From Capsicum annuum (lineage: Eukaryota > Streptophyta > Magnoliopsida > Solanales > Solanaceae), in NCBI RefSeq assembly GCF_002878395.1, contig NW_025892544.1, positions 141,146-205,145 of the forward strand: 64,000 nucleotides of DNA, read 5' to 3'. The notes below the pieces were generated by a model. It did not search any database and was not told where the DNA came from. It saw only the letters and a list, made by a program, of their open reading frames with translations. Each line of letters opens with the position of its first letter. Within the stretch, counting starts at the first letter, position 1. A program made the position numbers and the translations under genes. Below, piece after piece: positions 23,608 through 35,053 of the stretch.

Positions 23608-25160
23608 TGTCTATAGGATTCTCTATGGAATCAGATTCAAAGGGAGTAAGGGTTTACCTTCACTCCTGGTTCTACGCATACACTGGCGTATACTAAACTA
23701 AGAACATTAAATGAAACCCACAAATTTCAATAACATTAATATACTCAACACCGTAGTCCCTGACAAAGATGCAAAAATTTTGATCCACGCCCAAAATACA
23801 CCTCCAAATTGAGGATAAAGCAGTTTTATTGGTATCATATCTCTCTTTTCCTAGAATCAACGGGCAAGTACTAAAAGAAAATAGGGGTTTTATAGTCACA
23901 AGTAACTAATTGTTATTCTTGGTTGAAATTAATGAGAGACGAACACTAGTATTATGTTCCCCCCGGCATCCCGAATCCATAGGATTATTGTGCTCAACTA
24001 AACCAACCTAGTACCTTGCATGCAGAATCTGATAAGTTATGTGCCATAAACTATCTTGTGGACTCATTGATGGATTTCACCCTTTACCTTTTGAGTCTAA
24101 GAGTGTCACTCTACTAACCCTTATCCTAGATCCTAGTTAACTATGACCTTTTGGGTCTCATGTTATTAGATGAAACTAATTGGCTTAATAAGATAACACT
24201 AGTAAGCTTGTTTCGGCAATTAACTCCAAATTACTGTTGTCATTATCTTTTCCTGATCCCTACTCCCTTTTTGGAGTGAATAGGAAAATCTAGGTGGTAT
24301 CCTAATGTTTTCAACTGCTAAGACAACCATTAAACTAAAGATAATACAATACATGCATGGGTACCGGTTCAGAACTTCTTCGCACTTCACCTACTTCATC
24401 AATCTGCAAGGGTTTCCATAACCCAAGCTAAGGATTTTAACCACTTATGCTTTTGAAACCACCCATGTATTTCATAATCAAAAGCATTAAAGTATTATCA
24501 CGATAATCAATAATCAAACGCCAAAGTCTAAAATTAAATTATCAACCAATATCTCCAATACAAGAATTCCAAAGATCATAATATGTTATAGTTTGTAAGA
24601 TAATATCAAAGTGCGTAACCTTAACTGAAAAACACATAAAGGGTATTTACAGTACATGAGGAAAACCTAAAAATCAAAGCCCGTACAAAAAGGAAAAACA
24701 GAGTTGGTATCCACTTACAGCCCGTAAGTATTACTTATGGTCCGTAAGTACTACTTATGGTCCGTAAGTGGACCCACAAAAGTGCCATAAAATTTTCCTG
24801 TGGCTTTGTACTCTCTAGATCATGGCTTCTGTCACTTACCTTAGCCACTTACAGTTTGGAAGTACAACATATGGTACGCAAGTGGACCCAGGTAAGTGCT
24901 AGAAATTCAACTTCCTATAACTAAGCCTCTGGACTTCAAGTTCTGGTACATTCTTTTGTCACATACGCCCGGTAAGTGCCACATGCACCCAAAAATGCTC
25001 AAGTAAGTAGCCAAAACTCCATTTTTCATCTTTTTCTTGAACTTAGTGTCCAAAACCTATTGTAAAACATACTCAAAACACATCATATCAAACAAAACAA
25101 CCTAAGAATCATGCATATTTTCGTAGTTTTAAGCATCAAATGTGTTATAAATTCATAACA
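23608..25160 (-). repeat. E2 5' LTR plus leader
   Basis: The outer end at 25160 (TGTTATGAAT on the minus strand) aligns with 7364 and 7861. Shared backbone with E1 includes ACGAACACTAG at about 23941 and AACCCTTATC-type blocks. Within the first 450 bp a palindrome cluster is seen: ACTTATGGTCCGTAAGT occurs twice in tandem at 24733-24770, with partial copies at 24713-24730, 24830-24890 and 24960-24985. No convincing primer site was located. Confidence 0.65.
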
Positions 25161-26270
25161 CATCAGAAGTTATGAGAGGATGTCACATTCATACAAGGGA
25201 AATACAAGCTCGTAATAAGCATTGTGTTAGCCAAGATCTAAAATGTGAAGAAATCGAATGTTAACCTATAAAAAAACACAGATGATCATGGTATCTAACA
25301 ACGATCGTACCTTCTTTTATCCAATGTGGCGACTCAGCAAGTCTAACTATGTTTATGATAAGTTTTATGTTTGTCTATAAATACTCTTATTAGTTATTTT
25401 ATATTAGTTTACACATTATTTATAGCTTTGAGACATTGTTGTTCTTTGAAGTATTAATATTGTTTTTTAGATTTTAATTCAAATTGATATTTATTATTTC
25501 CATTTTTTTCTTGTAAGTTCGTCATTATGATTTCTTCTTAGAATTATTATTGTGTGCTTAAAATTATGAGTAGCTAAACACCAAACCTAGGTTTTTTGTA
25601 ACCATGACAGGTTAACGAAGTAGTGTTCATAGTACAAAGTGATTCTCAAAAGGTGTTTGGGCTTGTATTGTTGTTCTCTTTTGTTTGATTGCTTTTTAAC
25701 GAGTGCATACATTAGAACTCGCTTTATCTTTACTCTGGATAAAAGGATGAGTAATATATGGGAAAAGGGAATAAACATTAGATACTTGATCAATCAACCT
25801 TTAAATCATAACTTAAGCTGATAATCTAGGAAATCACATCTGGAATCCAAAATAGGGGTAACTTGTCCAAAACATAAAAGAAGAGAAACCTTACTTGAGG
25901 ATAGTTACTTTAACAAGTGAAGAAAGTTGTTTAGGTAAATATAACCTATCTATTCAAAATATCAAGCACCAGGATATATCACTAATTACGAAGAACCTAT
26001 GGAGTTATGAAGTTATTGAGGAACACAGTCCTAGTGTCTCTCATATTTTGATTACAAATCTAATGAAATCAACAATTGTTACAATTGGAATTATAATTTA
26101 CAAAAAACCCTTTTACTAAGATTATTTACTGGTTTAATAGATAAATACTTAATAGATATTTCAACCTATTCCTTATGGCATTGACCACAACCTAGTTGGG
26201 TTCTATATTTGATCAGTGTTCACCTTATACTTTATTATAAGATGTCATTTGGGTAGAATTAGTACTCCAA
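25161..26270. other. Intergenic, nothing recognised
   Basis: This is AT-rich sequence right of E2 with no gene, repeat or terminal motif I can support; short open frames on both strands look like chance. CATCA at 25161-25165 is the likely target of E2. Confidence 0.5.
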
Positions 26271-28178
26271 ATAGGGCAACCCAAATCTATTAATAATAAA
26301 ATTATAAAAGGAGTAGGGGAGGAAATCTAGTTGGTGGCATCATCTACGAGGCTCGAAGCATCTGAACTCTTCTTCATTCCATAAGAAATGAGAACTCTTG
26401 GGTGTCATTCCTTGTTCTGTTTGAGAGATTCTTGGTAGGGGGGTGAACTTGGACATTAACTTCATGACATTTTAAATTCTCACCAGCATGCAATCTCAAA
26501 ATCAACATTTCTTCTTCTCTTTACTTAGCATCCTTCGGAGCTCCACTTAGGCTCAGGCTAAGTCAAGTAGGGCATTTGAGTTTGAAGGAGCCGACCCTAG
26601 TAGAGGCAACTAATTCTTCCCCAAGTAACCTTGTACGGCATCAAGGTAATCTCCCATCCTCTGAAATTAATGGGAGCCCAAAAGAGAGGGGTGTCAAACT
26701 CCTCATCCCCACTGACTCTTTAACTTTTACCCTATTCTCCTACCTTTTTTTTTCTTGCTTCTTTTACATGTACCTCTACCCCTTAAAGGGTTGAAATATG
26801 TGTCGCACTTCTCAAAGATATTTTGATCCTTTGTGGGTGTCTACCCTCTTCTATAGCTTGGCAATTAGGAAGGTAAGAGTAGATCACACCCAAACATACT
26901 TTAATGTAGATATGCTGCCAATTATCTATAATCTACATCCCCACGTTCATCTCAAGCCCTAAAAAAGTATAAGCCACCACCATCGCCCGATAAAAAGTCA
27001 TAATAGTCATATTACCTGAGGTATGAATCAATGAGAAACTAGCTACAACTATACCCTATCCCCTACAAAAAAAATAGGTACTCTTGATCCCTTCGAGGTA
27101 GGACCACTTCACCTTCCTTATTGGACCCTTCGGTAACAAGACCCTAGCCATCCATTTCAAGTCTAACTTATGAAAATCTACCTCAAAAGTAGAATCAGAA
27201 TGGTTTGGAATTACTAGAGTAGCATTGATAGTGGTGGCATCCATCGGGGCATTGTTTCCCAGATATGAATGGTGTGGTGCCCATGAACCAATCCATAATT
27301 AGGAGGATGGCATAGAATTCCCAAACTAATCCCACCCAAAGACCCTCAATTGGTTATAAAAATCTGGAATCTCATTATCTACATCCCTCATCATGAAACC
27401 CTACTCATGGTGGAAGACCTTCATAATTAAGCTCTTCTCATAATGATCTCAATTGGCATAATTGGGGAACCTTTGGTATTGAAGTATATGCTCCATGATA
27501 ATCTTACACAGGTTGAAACATTTAGTGTTAGAAATCGAATCAAAATACCATTGAAGGAAGGGAAAAATTCAAAAATTATTAGATAAAGGAAAAATCCCAA
27601 AAGGCACTGTCTGGTGCCACTGTAATGATAAATCTACCATTGCAGCAATATCATTATCCCCAACAAGCTCCCACCCTTCTCATAGTATATTTTTTATTTT
27701 TCATCATAATTTGGATTTTAAGCATAGATCCAACATAGTTAAGTATATATGGACCTCTTTATACTAAAATGGGAGATTATATTGTAGAAATTCATGCCAA
27801 AATTGTCCAAATTCATTAAAAAAATGTGACACTTCTTCTTCTACTCCGTCCATGGTTTAAATTCACAATAAAGTATAATAATCTTATGCCTATAATGATG
27901 TAGGAGGATTGAGGATGATATAAAAGCTAACATAATCACAATTCATACAAGACCATCACCAAAACTCCAGTTTAGATTGCACCAATGAAAACTAACCAAA
28001 AAATGCTCTCCTACTCTAAAGTTTTCAACTCTAACTGGATAAAGACATAAAAAAGGTAGTAGAAGCTAAAAAATTTACCTTGAATCGACATTGGTGAGAG
28101 ATTTATAAGAGATAATTGAGTGAGTTTTAGAGTGGAGGAGTGAACATATGGGGAAATATTTGTTTCCCCTATATAAAA
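26271..28178 (-). pseudogene. Decayed minus-strand transcription unit downstream of a U3-like region, function unknown
   Basis: A possible transcription unit reads leftward. TTTTATAT at 28178-28171 could be a TATA box. It is followed by a pyrimidine-rich leader, ATGTCGATTCAAG at 28091, and a GTAAAT splice-donor-like step at 28078. Further on, MDGVEEEVSHFFNEFGQFW (about 27855) and the 27244-27056 frame (NATLVIPNHSDSTFEVDFHK, DLKWMARVLLPKGP) look like real but unrecognised protein. A hydrophobic frame on the opposite strand (26576-26794) is probably a shadow. A retroelement-derived extra ORF is the best guess, from the palindrome array just upstream. Confidence in the function is nil. Confidence 0.3.
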
Positions 28179-28960
28179 CTGCCACTAACCTAGGCGGTAG
28201 TAAATTTACCACTGTGGTGGTAGTTTTTGCTACCACACCAATAAACTCTGTGCAATTATATTTCGTCCTTACTTTTCTTTTGTGGTTTCACTTTGCAAAG
28301 TATGGGGTACTTTAAATTAATCATCATAAAATCTGGCTCACAATTTTCTCTGTGTGTGTTATGGTTTTGTAGAATGGGTTGGAACAAATTTAAAAAACTA
28401 ATTAGTACAAAGGTTGGACGAGTGTGTTGGTTTTAGCTATTAATTTAATGGGGTTTAAGAAATTGATTTGATAGGAAGTAAGTATCATTTTCTTACGACC
28501 CATTGTGTTCATAAATTTCAAGTTGTTCCTAAAATCATGTCACCCTCTTCTCCATAACCGTTTGGAAATTATTGGTGAGTAAATTGGTATCTAATTTAAC
28601 GATACAAAACATAATTATGTCAAAAATGGTCTAAGGAAACTTTGCAATGAAGAAAATCCTTTCTAGACCTGAGAGAAATTATTTCATGAGAAAAGGCTGA
28701 CTGACTACCACTGCAATGTTAGATCCATCATTGTAGTGGTATCATTGCAACAGTAAATCAACCGTTGTTGTGGTACTCGAGCAGTAGCTAGCTCAATTAT
28801 TTTTAAGATGCTCATTTTATCCCAATATCTCTAGGTCATTCTTTTTTCCCAAAAATACCCAGAATAAACTAACACGTAGAGTTATGAGATTTAAAAATCC
28901 ATGATTTATTAGGGCAATTTTGATGCATGCCCGATGGAAATCTAAAATAAGAAGGAGCCT
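28179..28960 (-). promoter_or_regulatory. U3-like region with TACCACTGTGGTGGTA-type palindromes
   Basis: Clusters of diverged palindromic words built on ACCACTGYRGTGGT lie at 28180-28255 and 28695-28785, and one diverged copy lies downstream at 27610-27655. The first cluster is directly upstream of the TATA-like box at 28171-28178 in the minus sense. The layout matches the first third of the LTRs elsewhere in this window. No LTR ends could be fixed. Confidence 0.4.
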
Positions 28961-29839
28961 AGCACATGTGGTATATATTTATCTTCCGTCTATAAGGTCG
29001 GTTATGGTTTAATGTGTAGTAGACTTTGGCTAGATGTATGTAATAAAGATAGTAATGTTTTGAGTTTTCAAGCCTTGGGCCTTTGATCACTGTGTTTGGA
29101 TGGATAAAATGATTATAAGCAGTTTTGGTTTTAAATAGGTGATGGTTATTATTATTTTTTAGACAGTTCAACCTTTTGTATCTTGCATTTATAGTCTTAT
29201 GAAGATTAAAATAAGTTGTAAAGTATGAGGGTACAAGAGTATAGGGTAGAGTAATTACGACCGTCAAATGATATAAGAGTAAAGTAGTGTAGACAGATTA
29301 TTGATGAGGCTCAAGAAAACTATATTACATTGAATTGGGGAGTTCAAATAGTTCATAAGTGTGGGAAAGCATAATGTTTTAGAATAAATGAAGTTAAAGA
29401 ATCTTAAAATAGCTTACATATGTAGAGAAGATGTATTAGAAGGTAGCCTATGTATAACTTCCATATAGGTGTGAGGTATTTAGATAAAAGTCATCAAAAT
29501 ACTGAGTGTGTAAGAGTTATAAATTTTCAATAGTAATTTAGGGTTGTGGTTAGTTATGGTACAAGAAATAACATAAGGAAAGGATTGGGTGTCGGTAGAC
29601 AAGTCTTGTTAGTGTTGCAATGTGGGAACCCTGTGAATTCTTTAGAATGTGTGTTCTTATGGATACCATTCCGTTGGGGTATAAGATAGAAGTAGATTGA
29701 AGTCCTGAAATTCTATGAATGATTCATTTGTAGAAATTAGACTTTCTCAAATCTGTGTTTATATTTTAATTGAGTATTTGTAATTGTCATTGGGTGCTAC
29801 TTATGATGTTGACTGCATTTTTATATTCATAGATATTGA

Positions 29840-30080
29840 TGATAATAGTATTGAGTTCATAATACTGATGGTGTGATTATATTGATAATGATGTTGATGA
29901 TGATGATGTTGAGATCATGATAATGATGATGATGTGATTATGTTGATAATGATGTTTAAATCATGATGATGTGATTACATTGATAATGATGTTAATGATG
30001 ATGAATTGAGATCATAGTGATCTAATTTACGTTGTTAATGATGTTGATGATGATATGATAAGGAGGTGATAATGAGATGA
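29840..30080. repeat. Imperfect GAT/TGA microsatellite
   Basis: About 240 bp dominated by GATGAT and TGATAATGATG units, with a longer internal period of roughly 50 bp (GTGATTAYATTGATAATGATGTT recurs). It is not coding: frames are soon closed by TGA and TAA. Confidence 0.85.
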
Positions 30081-30099
30081 TATGTGCATACTGCATAGA

Positions 30100-30960
30100 T
30101 ACATTCATCTATTCAGATGTACATTATTATTTAAATGTTATGACTAAATTTGTTGATGCGTTTGACTAAGTATGGAAGGTATAAACATGAACCGTGATCT
30201 AACTCTATGGGATGGGCACGGTTGTCCTAGATCATCATTAGCTATATGGTACCTTATTATTGATGAGAACTAAGTCTAACCGGTTAGTGTATCAAAATAT
30301 GAATATGGTGAAGTCTATAGGATAGTCTGGATTGTTAGAAGTAGGATCTCAAAGTTAGAACAGATAAGATATGATAGGTCTTAGACGTTGTAAGGAAAAA
30401 TGACTAGTCAAAGGACAAAGATACACATAAAATGTTAAATAACATGTAGATCACAAAGATGATTTAGTAACATGTTAATAATTGCTCAAATGGGGCTTAG
30501 TAATTAGACCTTACTTGATGTCATTATTTCTTCCTATGTATTATTTTTTTTTATTTATTTGTTATCCTAATCAGCCAATGATACCTATCAGTGTGTGTGG
30601 TTTTCCTAGTGCTACAATTACCATACTTCTATTTTGGGTAATAACAATGATGTAGGTTAGTTTGAGTTTTAATAGAATCCATGACTATCACTCTACAACA
30701 GCTACTGATGTCTCAAGTTTAGATGGATGTTGTGTCTTGGAGTTCCATGTTCCCTGTTTAGTGATCTTATACCATTTTAGATTAGCATCTAGGGATTCAC
30801 TTCTTGTTATTTTTCTCATGGTTCACTTATCAAATATATTGAAAAAAGAGTTATTTATTCAAAGAATGGTTTGGTTTAATAATGATTGTATTTTGATTTC
30901 AACATTAATTGGACGATTAGGTGGTAAGCGTTCTCCTATCTAGGATACATTCAGGTAGGT
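30100..30960 (+). repeat. Probable remnant of a chromodomain-gypsy LTR
   Basis: Phrases such as GGATGGGCACGGTTGTCCTAG (about 30210), CCAATGATACCTATCAGT (about 30575) and GATGTAGGTTAGTTTGAGTTT (about 30650) resemble, from memory, the 3' half of Solanaceae chromodomain-gypsy LTRs and parallel the layout of E3 39300-40040. No ends or duplication were found. Confidence 0.35.
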
Positions 30961-32390
30961 ACCCACATGATCTGTGATTAGGTCATTACATAATCCATGA
31001 GAGACTTGTGAGGTCCATATACTATTCAGGAAAGACCTCAGATCCATCAACACAGCTTGAAATAACCTTGACATTGTCTGAAAATATCTTTGAATTTAGA
31101 TCACTGGTAAAGACATCAAAACCTCATCACTAGTAAATTCCTCGGCACCATCTCATAGTCAACTTAGAATAGTCATCAAAATAATAATAATAGTGACAAT
31201 ACAATCAAGTGAGAAAAACAACAGATGATTTAATAGGATCAATCATCTGGGCATATATAAACGAGCAAACACAACATTTACACCAATGCTATAGTGAAAA
31301 TCAAGCTTGCAAAAGTATATGACTCAATAACTCAAATATACAGTCTTGAACTTCTACCACATAACATTGTTGCCCACATAAATACTCATTATTATATTTA
31401 TATATGGTCCTCATTATCTATTTACATTTTCAAACAAACACTAATACTTTAAAAATAAGTCAAAGAAAGTTTAAACTTGCCTAAAACAACATCCAAAAAG
31501 TCAGTCAAAGTCATTTATATTCATAAATCTTTCGAATGATCCCAATATGACCAAATACATATTTGACATAAGAAAACAAGTTCATGAACACCTATATTGT
31601 TAAACTTTTATTTCAGACTCAAAAGTCAACCCTGAGCCCACAAGGCGAAACTAAATTTTCTTTAAAATCTCTAAATATAATTTCATAGTTGTTACCTTAG
31701 AATTCCTAAATTAACCAAATCAAAACCATAATTTAATGGTGAAATAATCAATAATGCATTGAAAAAGGTAAGATTAAACGTTTAGAATTATATCCGATAA
31801 AAAAATCTTGAATTTTTTTTTAAATCACCCCAATATGTGTTTTTAAGCTTTAGAAATTGAATTATGGGGTTTATGTTTGAAAATAGTGTTTTTAAATATG
31901 TTTAGGTGTTTTTCTTCATCGATCGCAAGCCTGACCCAGACACACCCTTCTCAAATGCGAAGTCCTACTAGCGCAATATGAAGAAAATGGTTGTCTCAAT
32001 GCTTATCCAGTTAAGTTACCCTATATTATATTTACTCCCTCTGGCGATTGTGATGTGCTACTGGGAGGACTTTTTTCGATCACGACAAGAGCCTTGTAAT
32101 GTAAGGAACAAAATAGGCTACAGTGAAAACAATGAATACCACCAACCATGAAATCTTTCAAAATCCCAAATGGACTCTCATGATTCATTTGAAACTCCAT
32201 GAATATAGTCAAATATCATACTAGATTGGAATAATATTCTGAACATATTAAAATTATCAATACATCGATTCGAGGTCATCTTGACCAAATGTTGATTAAG
32301 GTCAATTCTTATCTATTAATTTTTTAAAATTTTCATTCAATGACTTAAAATTCATTTGAAAACCTTAAGACTCAAATCCTCTATGATACA
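30961..32390. other. Intergenic, decayed
   Basis: No gene is visible. A decayed cluster of GATCGCAAG, AATGCGAAG and GCGCAATATGAAG at 31918-31985 may be another U3 palindrome array. The rest is unremarkable AT-rich sequence. Confidence 0.35.
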
Positions 32391-33318
32391 TAATTCAATC
32401 CTCTATGATACAACGTGTTGTATATTATATACTGAAAAGGTATCATAGAATATGTTAATTCCTTAAAAGTTAAAACATTATTCAATTTTACGTAATACGT
32501 AAATGAAATATATTATATATTTATAGGTTATCTTAAAAAAGACTCATCCATTCCTTTAGAAAGTCTTTAGTCTTTGCTAATACCCTCATAGTACATTTTA
32601 TATACTGATAGGATATCATAAAAGTGTAAATTCATTCCTCCAACCGAAAAAAGAATTTATTATAAAATGTCAACACAATAGAAATCAAGTTCGGTTTTGA
32701 TATCTTAGTTTTTATATCATTTTATTAAGTTTTACTTGTGGGAAAATTAATTTTTTAAAAAATAATCTTGTTTTAGATTTAAATTTTACATAAAATAAAT
32801 ATGTTTCAATTAACTTAAATTTTATTAAATAAGTTGGTGACTTTAGTTACTTAAGATATCCACATGGTATATATATCATGTATTGATAGAGTATTATAAA
32901 GATTGATTCATTACTTAAATATACTTCTTAGTCCTCATGATACTTACATTATATATCATATACCAATAGAGCATCATGAAGGACTATATATTTCATCAAA
33001 AGAAAAATTATTAAAATACAAAAAAAAAAAAAAAGTTTAAGCTTAGTTTTGATTATTTTATTTTATATTATTTTAGAAAGTTAATTTGACAAAAAATAAT
33101 TACAGAATAATAGAGACATATTTTATATATAAGTTTTATTTTGATTTGCCAAAGAGAAAAAAAGATATAAATATGTATTTTCTATCAATTTAAATTTTAA
33201 TAAATAAGTAGTGACTTAAGTAATTTTCTCTTAATTATTTTTTGTTTTATCTTTAAAAAATATAAATCCTATATCATCCTGACAGAGTATCATATAGTTA
33301 CAAAGTATCATGAAAGGG
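32391..33318. repeat. Degenerate dispersed repeat around ATACTGATAGAGTATCATAAAG
   Basis: At least five loose copies share the core TATATACTGATAGAGTATCAT (about 32430, 32605, 32885, 32965 and 33285). Between them are AT-rich stretches such as TTTAAATTTTAATAAATAAGT, repeated near 32815 and 33190. The last copy contains the LINE1 target site at 33305-33318. Confidence 0.55.
33305..33318. other. LINE1 target-site duplication, 5' copy
   Basis: GTATCATGAAAGGG here matches GTATCATGAAGGG at 49994-50006, right after the poly-A tail. That is the signature of target-primed LINE insertion. Confidence 0.8.
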
Positions 33319-33407
33319 ATTAACCTTACCTCCTTAGCAAAAAGAATCCGAAAACCTTAGCTGAAAACCTTAGTTACAACTGAAAACCATTGAATTTTCC
33401 ATCCATC

Positions 33408-34985
33408 ATGGCCAATGTCGCCGGTGGGACAACCCAACCGGAAGAAAAAACGTAGCAGAATAACAAAGAATGTAGTTTAATTCATCAAAAAAAGGAATAA
33501 TACCCAAAAATTTGCAGATCTCTTGAAACCTAAACCCGTTGTTAGTAACTTTATTAGTGTTCTTCCTAAATCGGTGGTTATGTGCATGGAGAGCCCAATA
33601 TCACGTGGAAATCATCAAAAGTACATAACTTATTCATTCAAGAGAATCTTCAATATGCTATAGTTGGAAAATTCTCGTATGTCAAACCAGACAACAAAGA
33701 ATTAAGAAAAGCAATATCAATTTAGTGTGGAATAAAAGGAAAATACACAATAGGGGTCTTGGATACAAGGCATATTCTTATTAGACTAGAAGAATTGGAG
33801 GATTATATATAATTATTATCTATAGCAGTATATTATATAAAGACTAAAGTGTTGTATTGATAGATGAGAATGTTGAAATGGGATCCATGGTTTGAGCTAG
33901 ACGTTGAGATAACAATAGGAGTGGCATGGATTTCAATACCAAATTTTCATCCAAATTTGTTTGCTAATGAAGCAATTTTTTCTATTGCTTCAGTGGTGGG
34001 AAAGCCATTAATAGTAGATATGGCAACCAAAAATCAAACTAGACCGAGCTATGCAAGGGTTAAAGTTGAGGTAGATTTGGTTGCTAAGTTACCTCAAAGG
34101 GTTAGAATCAATGAAGAGAATGATATTACTGGAGAAATAAAATCCAAATGGATTCAAATCCAATATGACTATATGCCTAAATACTACAAAGATTGTTGTT
34201 TGCAAGGCCATGATGAAGAAAGTTGTTGGAATATTCATCCAGAATTGTAAAGAAAATGAGGTAAGTGGAGATGCAGAAAACACCAATAATGAAAAAAAAA
34301 ACAAAAAAAGCAAAGAGAGCAACAACATTTACAAAACAACGCAATAAAGGGGAATACAAATAAACAACAGTGGTTGACTAGAAGAAATAAATATAAAAGA
34401 GATAAATACTGGTATATATTGGGAGAGGTAGATAAGGAGAATAAAGATGAAGTTGCTATATCCAATCTTTTTAATACATTAAAGGATGAAGAAGCTGAAA
34501 GTATCAACAAGAAGGAGAAGGAACAAAACAAAGTGAGTAAAGAGATTGGGTAAACAAAAGTTTTGGAAAAATTTAAGGAAGCATGCAATCAACAAAGAGA
34601 GAATAGAATAAGGGAATAGAACATGTCAATGAGGAGAGCACAGAAAAGAAAGAAGATAATACATCCAGTAATGTAAGAAGGGGAGAAAGATAAAAAATAA
34701 GCAAAGAATGATCAACATAAAGAAAGTGTTAAAAATGAAGGTCCTCAAGAGACAGCAGGGGAGTTGATGGTATTGGAACAGGAGAAAGAAGATAAGGAGT
34801 TAATGGTTATTAAAGGGGTTTTACCCTTACCAATCCAATTGGAAAATATGGTTGAATGTTGTACTAAAAACAAAGAAGATTTGGAAGTGGCAAATTTGGA
34901 AGAAAATATAAAAAATATAGCTATAGAAGATAATTTGTCACCAAAGAAGATAGAATCAATGAAAGCAAAACAAGAAAATACATAG
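33408..34985 (+). pseudogene. LINE1 ORF1 (DUF4283 / zinc-knuckle RNA-binding protein), broken
   Basis: Starts at ATG 33408 (MANVAGGTTQPEEKT, then a stop). A frame change gives FADLLKPKPVVSNFISVLP. The best-preserved part is 33864-34250: KWDPWFELDVEITIGVAWIS, then SVVGKPLIVDMATKNQTRP, SYARVKVEVDLVAKLP, and a zinc-knuckle-like end YKDCCLQGHDEESCW. This is the DUF4283 plus CCHC-type order of plant LINE ORF1, thought to coat element RNA. The C-terminal tail (34250-34985) is lysine- and glutamate-rich. There are at least six stops or frameshifts, and the native length would be about 520 codons. Confidence 0.75.
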
Positions 34986-35053
34986 AAAAAGGGCAAGAAT
35001 GCAAGTTCATCCATAATACATATAAAGAGCCATACATCTAAAATAAAGTCAAG

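Larger units (their letters stand above)
11560..25160 (-). mobile_element. Athila-like Ty3/gypsy retrotransposon E2, split by copia-like C1
   Basis: On the minus strand the order is LTR/leader (25160-23608), gag (23607-22001), protease (22000-21524, resuming 14840-14301), RT-RNase H (14300-13011), integrase (13010-11931) and 3' UTR (to at least 11560). The protein order, motifs and 3' UTR match E1 closely, so they belong to one family. The outer end at 25160 gives TGTTATGAAT on the minus strand; the adjacent 5 bp (CATCA, 25161-25165) is the candidate target site. A 3' LTR matching the 5' LTR was not found. The LTR fragment at 7365-7861 has a different palindrome array, so the left limit of E2 is uncertain. 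Confidence 0.8.

Noticed and set aside
23940..23990. GTTCCCCCCGGCATCCCG as an Athila primer-binding site (tRNA-Asp type)
   Set aside because: Only a partial match to the expected primer complement, and the E1 counterpart at about 6085 matches even less; position relative to the LTR end is not supported.
28959..29267. 102-codon minus-strand open frame
   Set aside because: No recognisable domain, AT-driven composition (N, Y, K, H rich), and no supporting context.
29840..30080. Asp- or Met-rich coding repeat (GAT/ATG)
   Set aside because: Simple microsatellite; every frame is closed by TGA or TAA within short distance.
34089..34588. Antisense open frames of 60 to 117 codons with hydrophobic stretches
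   Set aside because: They are shadows of the lysine-rich LINE1 ORF1 C-terminus on the plus strand.
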